From Pedobacter ginsengisoli (lineage in GTDB: Bacteria > Bacteroidota > Bacteroidia > Sphingobacteriales > Sphingobacteriaceae), in assembly GCF_030244015.1 (NCBI RefSeq), contig NZ_JASSYX010000001.1:496001-560000 (forward strand): a DNA stretch of 64,000 nucleotides. The letters run 5' to 3'. Both the position numbers and the translations under genes were made by a program. Within the stretch, counting starts at the first letter, position 1. Each line of letters opens with the position of its first letter. The notes beneath the pieces are model-generated. The model was not told the origin of the DNA, made no database searches, and was given only the letters and a program-made list of their open reading frames with translations. Positions 9,469 through 18,628 of this stretch are shown here, piece after piece.

Positions 9469-10458
9469 TTAAAGGCCTGCTTTTTTGTTAAGGTCTACTT
9501 TTAGTAAATAATCATCGGCAGTAACGAAGAGTGTTTTATAGTCATTGGTAAACGCACAATTTGAGGTGCTGCCATTTATTTTTATCTTTCCAAGCAGGTG
9601 GCCTTTTTTATTATAGATCCGGACACCGCCTTGCCCGGTCGCAAAAACATTCCCTTCTTTGTCTATTTTGATGCCATCTGTAGACCTTTCCTTTATAAAG
9701 ATCCTGCCATTGCTGAGCAGTCCTTCTTTAGTCACATCATAAATATAGATGTTGGGTTTTTGAGGGTCTGAATTTGCGACTAATAAACTCTTTTCATTGG
9801 GAAAAAAGGCAATGCCGTTTGGTCTTGAGATGCTGTCGGTCAGCAAGGTTACTATTCCTTTTTTAGAGATCCTGTAGACTCCCTGATAAGGAGCTGCTTT
9901 TGAAGGATTTTTCACTCCTTTTTCCAGCCCATAGGGCGGGTCAGTAAAATAAATATCCCCGTTTTTCCTGATTGCAAGATCATTGGGACTGTCAAATTTT
10001 TTCCCTTTGTATTCACTTGCCAGTGTTGTATAATCGGCTTTAGGATGATCCAGAGAAGCATTCATGAGTGCAACCCGCCTGTCACCATGCTGGCACAACA
10101 ACAGCCGGCCCTCTTTACTGAGTGCCAGACCATTAGAGCCTAATTCTTCGGCCCTTGGTATTTTCTGCGTATAACCTGAATGCGCTAAATACAGTTCTTT
10201 CCCTTTCTCAGCTGTCCATTTATAAACATTGTTGTTCAAAACATCCGAAACCAGCAGCATTTTTTGGCTTTCTATCCATAAAGGTCCTTCTACCCAGCCA
10301 AAACCATCGGCAATAACTTCAACTTTTGCTGTTACAGTTATTATGGCATCAAGTTCCGGACTTATTCTTTCAATTACTCCTTCAGGCGGCTTACTGGCAG
10401 TCTGTGCATACAGCTGACCTGTATATAAAACAATTACAGCCAAAAGTGAATTTTTCAT
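9469..10458 (-). CDS. Secreted SMP-30/gluconolactonase family lactonase
   Basis: A 329-residue six-bladed beta-propeller with a signal peptide when started at 10458 (MKNSLLAVIVLYTGQLYAQT). An upstream frame to 10533 lacks sense as a leader. Family features: Glu metal ligand in FGWVEGPLW, Asn in SNGLALSKEG, SPNDLAIRKNGDIYFTDPPY (Asn and Asp ligands) and ISRPNGIAFFPNE, SDPQKPNIYIYDV, STDGIKIDKEGNVF. By position at the head of the dgo operon it should open galactono-lactone to galactonate in the periplasm, before uptake. The previous step, oxidation of galactose to the lactone, has no obvious gene in the operon. Confidence 0.85.
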   Translation of the reverse strand: MKNSLLAVIVLYTGQLYAQTASKPPEGVIERISPELDAIITVTAKVEVIADGFGWVEGPLWIESQKMLLVSDVLNNNVYKWTAEKGKELYLAHSGYTQKIPRAEELGSNGLALSKEGRLLLCQHGDRRVALMNASLDHPKADYTTLASEYKGKKFDSPNDLAIRKNGDIYFTDPPYGLEKGVKNPSKAAPYQGVYRISKKGIVTLLTDSISRPNGIAFFPNEKSLLVANSDPQKPNIYIYDVTKEGLLSNGRIFIKERSTDGIKIDKEGNVFATGQGGVRIYNKKGHLLGKIKINGSTSNCAFTNDYKTLFVTADDYLLKVDLNKKAGL

Positions 10459-10693
10459 AACGGGATAAGTTGAAATCTTAACAAGTAGGAAAGATAACAG
10501 AAAACATTTAAATACAACAATCAAATAATCCACTGAAACAGTTGGATCATCTATTTTGGGCGCATTTCTATTATTTGCTGATAGCCAGTTATTTCTAAAC
10601 TTTAAAACATTTCAGCACTCCTTATTGTTCCAATACTTAATTTAGCAAGGTTATAAGATATCTATAACGCATTACAAGTATTGGGGAACATTT

Positions 10694-12439
10694 ATGTCAA
10701 AAAAAATTGCGCATTTAAAAAAATCAGCTGATCAGACCGAACTGCAAAAAACACCTACCGGAATACCTGGTCTTGACGAGGTCACACTAGGTGGGCTACC
10801 TACCGGAAGACCCACGCTGATTTGCGGCGGACCAGGTTGTGGCAAAACCTTATTTGCCCTGGAATTTATAGTTAGAGGAGCTGAACAGTACAATGAACCG
10901 GGAGTTTTTATAGCCTTTGAGGAAAAACCTGATGAGCTGTCGGCTAACGTTACCTCACTTGGTTTTGATCTCGAACAGCTGCAAAAGCAAAAGAAATTAA
11001 AAATAGATTATGTCCATGTTGACAAAACTGAGATAGAAGAAACCGGGGAATACGACCTGGAAGGCCTTTTCATCCGCCTGGGCTACGCTATTGACAGTAT
11101 CGGTGCAAAGCGGGTAGTGCTGGACACTATCGAGAATTTGTTTTCGGGGTTAACCAATGAAGGAATCCTAAGGGCTGAGTTAAGAAGACTTTTCAGCTGG
11201 CTCAAAGAGAAAGGTGTTACAGCAATAATTACCGGTGAAACAGGAGAAAAGACACTAACCAGGCAAGGACTGGAGGAGTATGTTTCGGACTGCGTCATTC
11301 TGCTTGATCACAGGATCATCAATCAGATCTCAACCCGTCGGTTGAGGGTCATTAAGTACAGGGGCACTATGCACGGTACAAATGAATATCCTTTTCTTAT
11401 AGATGAAGAAGGAATCTCGGTATTGCCCGTCACTTCATTGAAACTTAATAAGCAGGTTTCAACAGGGATCGTTTCTTCTGGTATCAAGCCTCTCGACAGC
11501 ATGCTTGGAAAGGGAGGTTTTTATAAAGGGAGCAGTGTTCTGGTTTCCGGAACTGCGGGTACGGGTAAAACCAGCTTCGCTGCAAGTTTTATTGATAAAG
11601 CCTGTGAGAGAAAAGAACGGAGCCTGTATTTTGCATTTGAAGAATCACCCAATCAGATCATCAGAAATATGAGGTCTATCGGGATCGATCTGCAAAAACA
11701 CATCGATAAGGGCTTATTGGAGTTTTATGCCTCCAGACCTACCTTGTATGGATTGGAGATGCACCTGGTATCTATACATAAGGCCATTCGTAAATTTAAG
11801 CCACAGGTAGTAGTGCTTGACCCGATCACTAATCTGATCACTGTCGGGTCAGTTAGTGATGTGAAATCCATGCTTGTCAGGTTAATTGATTTTCTGCAAT
11901 CTGAGCAGATTACAGTAATGTTTACCGCGCTGTCGCTGAACACCATTGTGAGTGATCAGACAGATGAAGGGGTGTCCTCGCTGGTCGATGCCTGGTTGCT
12001 CATCAAAGATATTGAGCTGAATGGAGAACGTAACCGGGGATTGTATGTAATCAAGTCCAGGGGCATGCAGCATTCTAACCAGATCAGGGAATTTATAATC
12101 ACTGATAATGGTCTGGATCTGGTGGATGTATACCTCGGACCGGAAGGAGTGCTCGTTGGTTCTGCGAGGGAGGCACAGAAGTTGCTGGAACAAACAGGAC
12201 AGGCGCTTCATACTCATGCCATCAGCCGCAAGGATCGCGAACTGACACGCAAGCGCAGATTGCTGGAGGCGCGGATAGAGAGCCTGAAAACAGAATTTGA
12301 ATCAACTGAAGAAGAACTCAACAAGGTTTACATTGAAGAAGATATAAAAAGGGGAATTGCACAGGAAACGCGTCAGTTCATGACAGAGTTTAGAGAAGGT
12401 AAGAAGGAAGCCATAAAAGGAAACAAAAGTAATAAGTAA
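10694..12439 (+). CDS. kaiC: KaiC-like double-domain ATPase/kinase
   Basis: 581 residues with two RecA-type KaiC domains. Walker A motifs are [10 protein letters not shown] (about residues 45-54) and [10 protein letters not shown] (about 286-295); each is followed by the double catalytic glutamate ([20 protein letters not shown]). In the CII domain the residues aligned with the cyanobacterial phosphosites S431/T432 are Ser428 and Ser429 (GVSSLVD), so autophosphorylation is plausible. The tail from about residue 495 is charged and predicted coiled coil ([20 protein letters not shown]), unlike the short A-loop tail of cyanobacterial KaiC. First gene of a kaiC-kaiB-kaiB-kinase operon; no kaiA is present. 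GGGGAAC precedes the ATG. Confidence 0.93.
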   Translation: MSKKIAHLKKSADQTELQKTPTGIPGLDEVTLGGLPTGRPTLICGGPGCGKTLFALEFIVRGAEQYNEPGVFIAFEEKPDELSANVTSLGFDLEQLQKQKKLKIDYVHVDKTEIEETGEYDLEGLFIRLGYAIDSIGAKRVVLDTIENLFSGLTNEGILRAELRRLFSWLKEKGVTAIITGETGEKTLTRQGLEEYVSDCVILLDHRIINQISTRRLRVIKYRGTMHGTNEYPFLIDEEGISVLPVTSLKLNKQVSTGIVSSGIKPLDSMLGKGGFYKGSSVLVSGTAGTGKTSFAASFIDKACERKERSLYFAFEESPNQIIRNMRSIGIDLQKHIDKGLLEFYASRPTLYGLEMHLVSIHKAIRKFKPQVVVLDPITNLITVGSVSDVKSMLVRLIDFLQSEQITVMFTALSLNTIVSDQTDEGVSSLVDAWLLIKDIELNGERNRGLYVIKSRGMQHSNQIREFIITDNGLDLVDVYLGPEGVLVGSAREAQKLLEQTGQALHTHAISRKDRELTRKRRLLEARIESLKTEFESTEEELNKVYIEEDIKRGIAQETRQFMTEFREGKKEAIKGNKSNK

Positions 12440-12450
12440 GGGGAACAGGT

Positions 12451-12729
12451 TTGGAACAGAAATATGAATTGAGGCTATATGTAGCCGGGAAGACTCAGAA
12501 ATCAGTAACTGCACTGAGCAATTTGAAGAAATATTGCGAAGAGCATATGAAAGGTGAATACCATATAGAAGTGATCGATTTGCTTGTTCATCCTCAGCTC
12601 GCTGAGGGGGATCAGATCCTTGCGATACCTACATTGGTGAAAAAGGTGCCAGAACCGGTACGCAAGATTATCGGCGATCTTTCTAATCAGGAAAAAGTGC
12701 TTGTAGGACTAGACATCCGGCCAAGATAA
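12451..12729 (+). CDS. kaiB: KaiB family protein (first copy)
   Basis: A 92-residue thioredoxin-like KaiB. Typical phrases are [38 protein letters not shown] and the cis-proline region [20 protein letters not shown]. It should bind the CI ring of KaiC and transmit its state. The start is TTG at 12451, 11 bases after the kaiC stop and preceded by AAGGGGAAC; no ATG is available before the conserved first strand. Its stop shares one base with the start of the second KaiB gene (TAATG). Confidence 0.92.
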   Translation: MEQKYELRLYVAGKTQKSVTALSNLKKYCEEHMKGEYHIEVIDLLVHPQLAEGDQILAIPTLVKKVPEPVRKIIGDLSNQEKVLVGLDIRPR

Positions 12730-13043
12730 TGGGATATAATGAGGAGAAACAATCGAATTGGGATGGCCGGGAAAACCCGGTTTACAAATTAAGATTATTT
12801 GTAACAGGAACTTCTGCCGTATCAGTAAGGGCCATCAATAACCTCCAGAGTATTCTGAATGAATACCTGACTGACCGCTATGAACTGGAAATCATTGATG
12901 CCCATCAGCAGCCGCTGCTGGTAAAGAGCGAAAATGTAACAGCTGTTCCCATGTTGATAAAATCGTACCCGGATCCTAAAAGACGTTTGATAGGTGATAT
13001 GTCTGATAAATTGAAAGTTTTAAGAGGATTAGGCTTAACTTGA
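12729..13043 (+). CDS. kaiB: KaiB family protein (second copy, N-terminally extended)
   Basis: A 104-residue KaiB paralogue. The core is YKLRLFVTGTSAVSVRAINN, YELEIIDAHQQPLLVKSENV and TAVPMLIKSYPDPKRRLIGD. Compared with the first copy it has about 12 extra hydrophilic N-terminal residues ([15 protein letters not shown]). The two are clearly diverged, not a recent duplication, so they may form hetero-oligomers or compete for KaiC. Translationally coupled by a one-base overlap to the first kaiB. Confidence 0.92.
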   Translation: MGYNEEKQSNWDGRENPVYKLRLFVTGTSAVSVRAINNLQSILNEYLTDRYELEIIDAHQQPLLVKSENVTAVPMLIKSYPDPKRRLIGDMSDKLKVLRGLGLT

Positions 13044-13059
13044 TATTAAAATTTAGCGA

Positions 13060-14805
13060 TTGAAAGACAACAGATCACATACGGAACTATTGGCGGAGCT
13101 GGAAAGATTAAGGGCCGAACTTCGAGGTAAAGAAATTGAGCTTGAGGAGGCTGCTGATATTATAAATGCCATTAGAAACGGTGAAGTTGATGCGCTTGTG
13201 ATGAAATCAGATCATGGGCACCAGTTATTTACACTTAAGAGTGCCGATCAAACCTACCGTATTTTTATAGAGCAGATGACTGAAGGCGCAGTGACATTAA
13301 ACCCATCCGGAAACATTTTGTATGCCAATTCCCAGTTTGGTGCCCTGCTTGATACCCCATTGGAAAAAATTACCGGTAATGCATTTGTTAATTTCATAGC
13401 AGAGACAGACAGATTGTATTTTGAAAGTTTATTTGAGCGTTCATGGCAGCACAATAGCAAAGGTGAGCTCAGTCTGTCTGGCATCCATGGCAATTTGGTG
13501 CCCGTACAGATCTCCTTAAACATACTGAGTCTTGATGAAGGAATGTCTATGAGCATCATCCTTACAGATCTCACTGAACAAAAGAAAAGTCAGCGTATGC
13601 TGTACCAAAAAAACGTAGAACTGGAAGCTGCCCAGGCACTCACCAGAAAATTTAACCTGCATCTTGAAGACACCGTAAAACTGCGTACAAAGGATCTCGA
13701 AAACAGCATCTACCAGAAAAATTTAATTGAAAAGGAACTGCGCAACAATCAGGAGCAGTTGACGCGTGTGCTGGAAACTATGGCCGAAGGGGTAACCATT
13801 ATTGATTTTGGAGGCAATGTGATCTATGCAAATCCTATGGCAAAGAAAATTCTCGGATTGAAGGATGATGAAAACATCAGAAATATTTACAATGATACCA
13901 GCTGGACCAATGTTACACTTGATGGAGACGTTTTACCGGAAGATAAACACCCGGTGGCCATCACTTTAAGTGGAGGTCAACCGGTGTATGACTATGAGAT
14001 CGGCATACAGCCGGCAGATGGCGAGCGGTTTTATATCTCAATAAATGCGGCGCCCGTCAGAGATGAAAAGGGGAAGGTCACTTCCGGTATTGCAACTTTT
14101 ATGGATGTAACGCACCGTCGCAAGGTCTTTGACCAGAAAGACGAATTTATCAGTGTGGCCAGTCATGAGCTCAAAACGCCTATCACCAGTTTAAAGGCGT
14201 CCCTTCAGTTGCTGAGGAGATTAAATACAGGAGCAGAGTCTGAACTATTTCATAAATTAATGGAGCAGGCCAACAAGAGTATGAACCGCGTGAGTGTATT
14301 GATAGAAGATTTGCTAAATGCTTCAAAATTTACAGGCGGACAACTTCATTTGAATAAAAAAGTCCTTAACCTCTATGAACTCATCGCCAGTTGCTGTGAC
14401 GAATTTAGACTGGAAGATCAATATCACATCACAATGAGCGGGGATAAGAACTTTGACGTTGAAGTCGACGCCTACAAAATTGAGCAGGTGCTCATCAATC
14501 TTATCAACAATGCGATCAAATATGCCAACGGGTCTTTCGAGATCCTGATCAATGTAGAGCGCTCCGGAGCTGTGGCAAAAGTAGCTGTGACAGACAAGGG
14601 ACCTGGTATACAGCCAGAAGTCATCCCTCATCTATTTGAAAGATATTACCGCGTAGATCCCACCGGCAGGCAATATTCCGGACTGGGACTGGGGCTTTAT
14701 ATCAGTTCAGAGATCGTCAAGAAGCACGGTGGTCAGATCGGGGCAGAAAGTGAACCCGGAAAGGGGAGTACATTCTGGTTTACCCTTCCCTGCCTGTCTG
14801 AATAA
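13060..14805 (+). CDS. PAS-domain sensor histidine kinase of the Kai operon
   Basis: 581 residues, cytoplasmic (no membrane segment seen). An N-terminal coiled coil (about 5-50) leads into a first PAS domain (about 65-175), a second coiled linker, a second PAS domain with PAC motif (about 235-350; the end reads SGIATFMDVTHRRKVF), then HisKA with the phospho-His at about 369 (SVASHELKTPITSLKASLQL) and HATPase_c (N box INLINNAIKYA, G1 TDKGPGIQPE, F box LFERYYR, G2 SGLGLGLYISSEIV). TTG at 13060 is the apparent start. No receiver-domain partner is adjacent. As last gene of the kai operon it is the likely output or input of the KaiB/KaiC module. Confidence 0.9.
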   Translation: MKDNRSHTELLAELERLRAELRGKEIELEEAADIINAIRNGEVDALVMKSDHGHQLFTLKSADQTYRIFIEQMTEGAVTLNPSGNILYANSQFGALLDTPLEKITGNAFVNFIAETDRLYFESLFERSWQHNSKGELSLSGIHGNLVPVQISLNILSLDEGMSMSIILTDLTEQKKSQRMLYQKNVELEAAQALTRKFNLHLEDTVKLRTKDLENSIYQKNLIEKELRNNQEQLTRVLETMAEGVTIIDFGGNVIYANPMAKKILGLKDDENIRNIYNDTSWTNVTLDGDVLPEDKHPVAITLSGGQPVYDYEIGIQPADGERFYISINAAPVRDEKGKVTSGIATFMDVTHRRKVFDQKDEFISVASHELKTPITSLKASLQLLRRLNTGAESELFHKLMEQANKSMNRVSVLIEDLLNASKFTGGQLHLNKKVLNLYELIASCCDEFRLEDQYHITMSGDKNFDVEVDAYKIEQVLINLINNAIKYANGSFEILINVERSGAVAKVAVTDKGPGIQPEVIPHLFERYYRVDPTGRQYSGLGLGLYISSEIVKKHGGQIGAESEPGKGSTFWFTLPCLSE

Positions 14806-14809
14806 TGGA

Positions 14810-16936
14810 CTATTTTAGGGCGTAGGCTACATAACTGTCGCCTTTTTTTGTGCCGAGTTTACCTCCTCCGCATGCAATTACAACGTACTGTTTTCCATTA
14901 ACCTCATAAGTAGCGGGGGTGGCATACCCAGCGGCCGGCAGTTCAGTTTCCCAAAGAATCTCTCCATTTTTTTTATCAAACGCACGAAACATCCCGTCCT
15001 TTGTAGCGGCTATGAACAGCAGTCCGCCGGAGGTGACCACTGGTCCGCCGTAATTTTCAGTTCCCGTTGGTGCGATGCCCTTTGCCGTAAGTTCTTTTAG
15101 TTCACCCAGTGGCTTTTGCCACAGGTGTTTCCCGGTATTCAGGTCTATGGCAGTCAATGTGCCCCAGGGAGGGTTGATAGCAGGATAACCGTTATTGTCC
15201 AGGAATTTATTGTAGCCATCAAATTTATATGGATTATCGGTAACAGCTGTTTTGCGTCCTGCTGATACCGATGCCGCCTCAGTCTTTTCCTCGTTGTACA
15301 GAAAATCAATAATGGCTTGTTTCTGCGTTGCAGAGATGGAAGTAAAGCCTGGCATCATGCCTTTTCCGGTAGCGATCAGTCTGCCGATTTCTTTCCGGTC
15401 TGCCCGCGCCCTTATATTAACAAGAGAAGGATAACCGCTGGTTGGATTGCCCTTCAGCTGCGGACCGTGACAGCCAATGCATAGATTATTGTATAGCAGA
15501 TGTCCCGCAGTCAGATCACTTTGATCATTAGTTTGCTTCCTGCTCAGGCTAAACAACCATGGCATCTCATTGGAATTCACATACATGATCCCATTAGGGT
15601 CTGCCGCCGCACCGCCCCATTCTGCGCCACCATCAGCACCAGGAAGTAAAATGGTCGGTACAGATAAACTTAAAGGCTTGTAGACCCCTTTTTTTGCTTT
15701 GCGAAATATTTCCAGCAGCTCGATTCTGTTTTCAGCCATTGTACTGATGTCCTTCTCAGAAATTGTCTGCCTTGCAAACGGCGCCGGAACTCTTGGGACC
15801 GGTTGTGTAGGCCAGGTTTTTTCCCCCGGCACGTCAGAAGTCGGAAATGGTTTCTCATCAATTGGGAACAGTGGCTTGCCGGTAGTTCGTTCAAAAAGAA
15901 AGACATAACCATGTTTAGTCACCTGCGCCACCGCGTCGGTAGTTTTTCCTTTGTGTTTTACCTTCACCAGATTGGGTGGGGCGGGCAAGTCCCTGTCCCA
16001 GACATCATGATGTACGATCTGGTAATGCCAGATGTATTTGCCCGTCCGGGCGTTTAAAGCCAGCAGGCAATTGGCATACAGATTTTTACCTTTTCGGTTG
16101 CCGCCATAGAAATCAAAAGCAGCCGAACCAGTTGGCACAAACAAGATTTCCCTTTTGCGGTCTATGGCCATGCCCGACCAGTTGTTGGCCGCGCCCACTT
16201 CGCCTTTTTTCTTTACATCTGCAGGCCAGGTATCGGCACCCGGCTGTCCCGGATCGGGGATAGTTTTAAATACCCAGACCAGTTTTCCGGTTTTCACATT
16301 AAAAGCCTGAATATAACCCATAGCCGCACCATCCTCTTCACCTAATCTGAGTGGCATCACAATGAGGTCTTCAAATAAAGTCCCCGGCGTATTGGAGATG
16401 ACAAACCTGTCCCTGGCGCCGGCTTCCAGTCCGCTTTTCAGACTCACCGCCCCATGGTCTCCAAAAGACATTATAGGTTCTCCGGTTTCGGCATCCAAAG
16501 CATAAAGAGAAGAATTATAGGCATAAAGTATGCGCTTATCTAATCCCTCCTGCCAGTAGGTTACACCACGGTTGGTATTTGAGGTAACTTCACCTTTCTG
16601 TATATATTTCCATTTCTCTTTTCCTGTAGCAGCGTCGAGGGCAAAAATCTGGTTAGTTGCCGTTACACCGTACAGCACATTGTTGACAATAATCGGGTTG
16701 CACTGTACCTGACCAGAATCCGCGGACTTGTATTCCCAGACCTTTTGAAGCTTAGAAACATTGGTGGTATTGATCTGTGAAAGCGGAGAGTAGTGGTTGC
16801 GGTCCGGCCCCCCAAGATATTCTGACCATTGCTTTTCATCCGCAGGTGCTTTAGTTTTTATAGTAGCACTATGAAAAACAAATACCGCTGAAATTCCGGC
16901 AAGAAGAACGTAGTTATAATGAGGCCATCTTTTCAT
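14810..16936 (-). CDS. PQQ-dependent (quinoprotein) dehydrogenase with inserted cytochrome c domain
   Basis: About 708 residues of eight-bladed beta-propeller with tryptophan docking repeats (ALDAATGKEKWKY, ALDAETGEPIMSF, AFNVKTGKLVWVFKT, ALNARTGKYIWHYQI, AIDLNTGKHLWQKP, AFDKKNGEILWETELP). A haem-binding CIGCH at about residues 486-490, with a likely distal Met in GKGMMPGF, forms a cytochrome c module between blades. One N-terminal membrane anchor or signal (YNYVLLAGISAVFVFHS). It probably oxidises a sugar or alcohol in the periplasm and feeds electrons to the respiratory chain; glucose/galactose-type substrates fit the nearby galactonate operon, but this is inference. ATG at 16936 is chosen because the upstream bases belong to a YdeI gene remnant in another frame. 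Confidence 0.88.
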   Translation of the reverse strand: MKRWPHYNYVLLAGISAVFVFHSATIKTKAPADEKQWSEYLGGPDRNHYSPLSQINTTNVSKLQKVWEYKSADSGQVQCNPIIVNNVLYGVTATNQIFALDAATGKEKWKYIQKGEVTSNTNRGVTYWQEGLDKRILYAYNSSLYALDAETGEPIMSFGDHGAVSLKSGLEAGARDRFVISNTPGTLFEDLIVMPLRLGEEDGAAMGYIQAFNVKTGKLVWVFKTIPDPGQPGADTWPADVKKKGEVGAANNWSGMAIDRKREILFVPTGSAAFDFYGGNRKGKNLYANCLLALNARTGKYIWHYQIVHHDVWDRDLPAPPNLVKVKHKGKTTDAVAQVTKHGYVFLFERTTGKPLFPIDEKPFPTSDVPGEKTWPTQPVPRVPAPFARQTISEKDISTMAENRIELLEIFRKAKKGVYKPLSLSVPTILLPGADGGAEWGGAAADPNGIMYVNSNEMPWLFSLSRKQTNDQSDLTAGHLLYNNLCIGCHGPQLKGNPTSGYPSLVNIRARADRKEIGRLIATGKGMMPGFTSISATQKQAIIDFLYNEEKTEAASVSAGRKTAVTDNPYKFDGYNKFLDNNGYPAINPPWGTLTAIDLNTGKHLWQKPLGELKELTAKGIAPTGTENYGGPVVTSGGLLFIAATKDGMFRAFDKKNGEILWETELPAAGYATPATYEVNGKQYVVIACGGGKLGTKKGDSYVAYALK

Positions 16937-17022
16937 CGAGTGCGGTCTGGGTTGTGGTTCTTCTCCAACCATGCCCTCCATTCTGCGCGGTTTACAGGAT
17001 GTACAGTTTGTATCTCTTCCAT
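16933..17022 (-). pseudogene. YdeI/OmpD-associated family protein, N-terminal remnant
   Basis: ATG at 17022 opens a 29-codon frame containing HPVNRAEWRAWLEKNH, the conserved N-terminal block of YdeI-family proteins, normally about 190 residues. It ends at TGA 16933-16935, overlapping the first codon of the PQQ dehydrogenase in another frame. The rest of the gene is absent. The remnant starts 2 bases after the isomerase stop on the same strand, so an ancestral isomerase-ydeI pair appears to have been cut when the dehydrogenase gene was joined here. Confidence 0.7.
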
Positions 17023-17024
17023 TG

Positions 17025-17873
17025 TTAATTGACGGTATTAAAATGCTGAACAGCCGCTTTCACGATTTTCTGGTTGTCTTCCATATTGTGCTCGCATTCC
17101 ACATGCGCATATCCGGAAAATTTTTGTCGCCTCAGTTCTTTGACCACTGCCGGATAATCTATTGATCCTGTTCCAAGATCTACATCTGTTTCATGATCTG
17201 ACTTGTCAATGTCTTTCAGATGAATGCCTATGATGTGACCATCCAGCATTTTGAGGCATTTTACCGGGTCAAGACCGCTTCTTACCCAGTGACCGAGATC
17301 GGCGCAGGCACCAATATTTTTATGACCCTTGATTGCCGCAAGGACTGAATCCGGATGCCAGTAGATGCTGCTCCCTTTTTTATGCTCATGAATGGCTATT
17401 TTGATATTGTAGATCCCAGCCAGACTGTCTATTGTGTTCCACTGCGACTTAGACGGTTCACAGACCAGGTATTTAATACCCAGTTCACGCCCCATATCAA
17501 AAAACTTCTTCCATTCTGTAGCATTTTTTGCATCAGAAACATATATAGACGACATAGAGAGGCCATTGTCCTTCAGCATTTTTTTTACTAAGGCAACTCC
17601 GCTTGCGTCCAGGCCCCCCATTGTTTTATTGTCAAAATCTGGTCCCATATTGTGAAAGGAAAATCCCTCGACAAACTTTACCTCAGATTCTTTTGATAAA
17701 GAGAGGGCTTTCCTGAAGGGGTAACGGTTGAATGAATACAGCGCGATGCCTGTTTTCCATTTTTCATTTTTTGAAGCTTTACCGTTTGTGCTTTTAGCTG
17801 TGAAAGCCATGACGATTATCGCAGTAAATGCTAATGCAAGTACTGCTAGAAGGTAATTTGATATTCTGCGCAT
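17025..17873 (-). CDS. Exported sugar phosphate isomerase/epimerase-like protein (xylose isomerase-like TIM barrel)
   Basis: 282 residues. An N-terminal hydrophobic segment (LLAVLALAFTAIIVMAFTA) is a signal or anchor. The rest is an AP endonuclease 2/xylose-isomerase-like barrel with metal ligands in IKIAIHEHKKG, GACADLGHW, IIGIHLKD and YAHVECEH. Such exported members are common in Bacteroidota sugar loci and are often annotated as sugar phosphate isomerase/epimerase, although a periplasmic substrate is unlikely to be phosphorylated. Real reaction unknown; it may work on the sugar acids or keto sugars made by the neighbouring quinoprotein. Confidence 0.82.
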   Translation of the reverse strand: MRRISNYLLAVLALAFTAIIVMAFTAKSTNGKASKNEKWKTGIALYSFNRYPFRKALSLSKESEVKFVEGFSFHNMGPDFDNKTMGGLDASGVALVKKMLKDNGLSMSSIYVSDAKNATEWKKFFDMGRELGIKYLVCEPSKSQWNTIDSLAGIYNIKIAIHEHKKGSSIYWHPDSVLAAIKGHKNIGACADLGHWVRSGLDPVKCLKMLDGHIIGIHLKDIDKSDHETDVDLGTGSIDYPAVVKELRRQKFSGYAHVECEHNMEDNQKIVKAAVQHFNTVN

Positions 17874-17946
17874 AATAATCGGATGAACATATTAAAGGTT
17901 GGTCCTTTATAAATATACAAAATCCTCAGCATAACTTACTTTCTTT

Positions 17947-18579
17947 TTAGCCTGCCCAGGCTTGCTGCAAGGCGCCCAGAAAAGTTTCAGGCGGTTGCGC
18001 ACCTGATACGCCAAGTTTTTGGTCGAATACAAAAAAAGGTACACCTCTTACGCCAATGTTTTGTGCGGTCTGCTCATCATAGCGTACCTCGTCGGTAAAG
18101 TCAGTACCACGCAGCATCGTCTCTACTGTTACTTTATCCAGGCCTGCAGCCGTGCCTATTTCTACCAGCGTCTGATGGTCGCTGATATCTTTGCCACCGG
18201 TAAAAAAAGCTTCAAATAAAAGTTCTTCAATAGCATCGCCAAGCCCTTCAGTTTTAGCAAGCTGGATAAGGCGGTGGGCATCAAAAGAATTGGCCACCAC
18301 AGAAATACCAAGGTTAAACTTCAGCCCAACCTCTGCTGCGGTCAGGGTCACATTTTCATGCATTTCTTCCGCCCACTCCCGAGGTCGGCCATAGCGGTCG
18401 GCCAGATAATCCACGGGATCGGCGTCTGGTTTGGTTTCTGCATTTGGATCCAGCTCAAAGCTGTGCCACTCTACTTCAACCTGGTCCTTGTGTTCAAACT
18501 GAGCCAGAGCAGTTTCAAATTTTCTTTTTCCTATATAACAGAACGGGCAGCGCACGTCCGACCAAATGTCAACTTTCAT
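17947..18579 (-). CDS. FrnE-like DsbA family oxidoreductase
   Basis: 210 residues with thioredoxin fold and helical insertion. The redox motif CPFC is at the N-terminus (IWSDVRCPFCYIGKRKFE), and the FrnE hallmarks EWHSFELDP, SFDAHRLIQLAKTEG and GVRGVPFFVFD (cis-Pro) are present. No signal peptide, so cytoplasmic. The start at 18579 (MKVDIWSD) fits the family; a longer frame to 18615 adds 12 residues of Cys-rich unlikely sequence. Likely a disulfide oxidoreductase linked to oxidative stress. Confidence 0.9.
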   Translation of the reverse strand: MKVDIWSDVRCPFCYIGKRKFETALAQFEHKDQVEVEWHSFELDPNAETKPDADPVDYLADRYGRPREWAEEMHENVTLTAAEVGLKFNLGISVVANSFDAHRLIQLAKTEGLGDAIEELLFEAFFTGGKDISDHQTLVEIGTAAGLDKVTVETMLRGTDFTDEVRYDEQTAQNIGVRGVPFFVFDQKLGVSGAQPPETFLGALQQAWAG

Positions 18580-18628
18580 ACAGGCAAAGGTAAAACCACA
18601 GTTTCGTTCACACACACAATCACCGATA

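Noticed and set aside
9469..10533. Longer start of the lactonase at 10533
   Set aside because: It would put a second hydrophobic stretch before a normal signal peptide; ATG 10458 gives the expected exported form.
10501..10560. Candidate promoter for the galactonate operon on the minus strand (ATTATTTG)
   Set aside because: The -7 consensus has two mismatches in the fixed positions and no TTTG element lies at the right distance.
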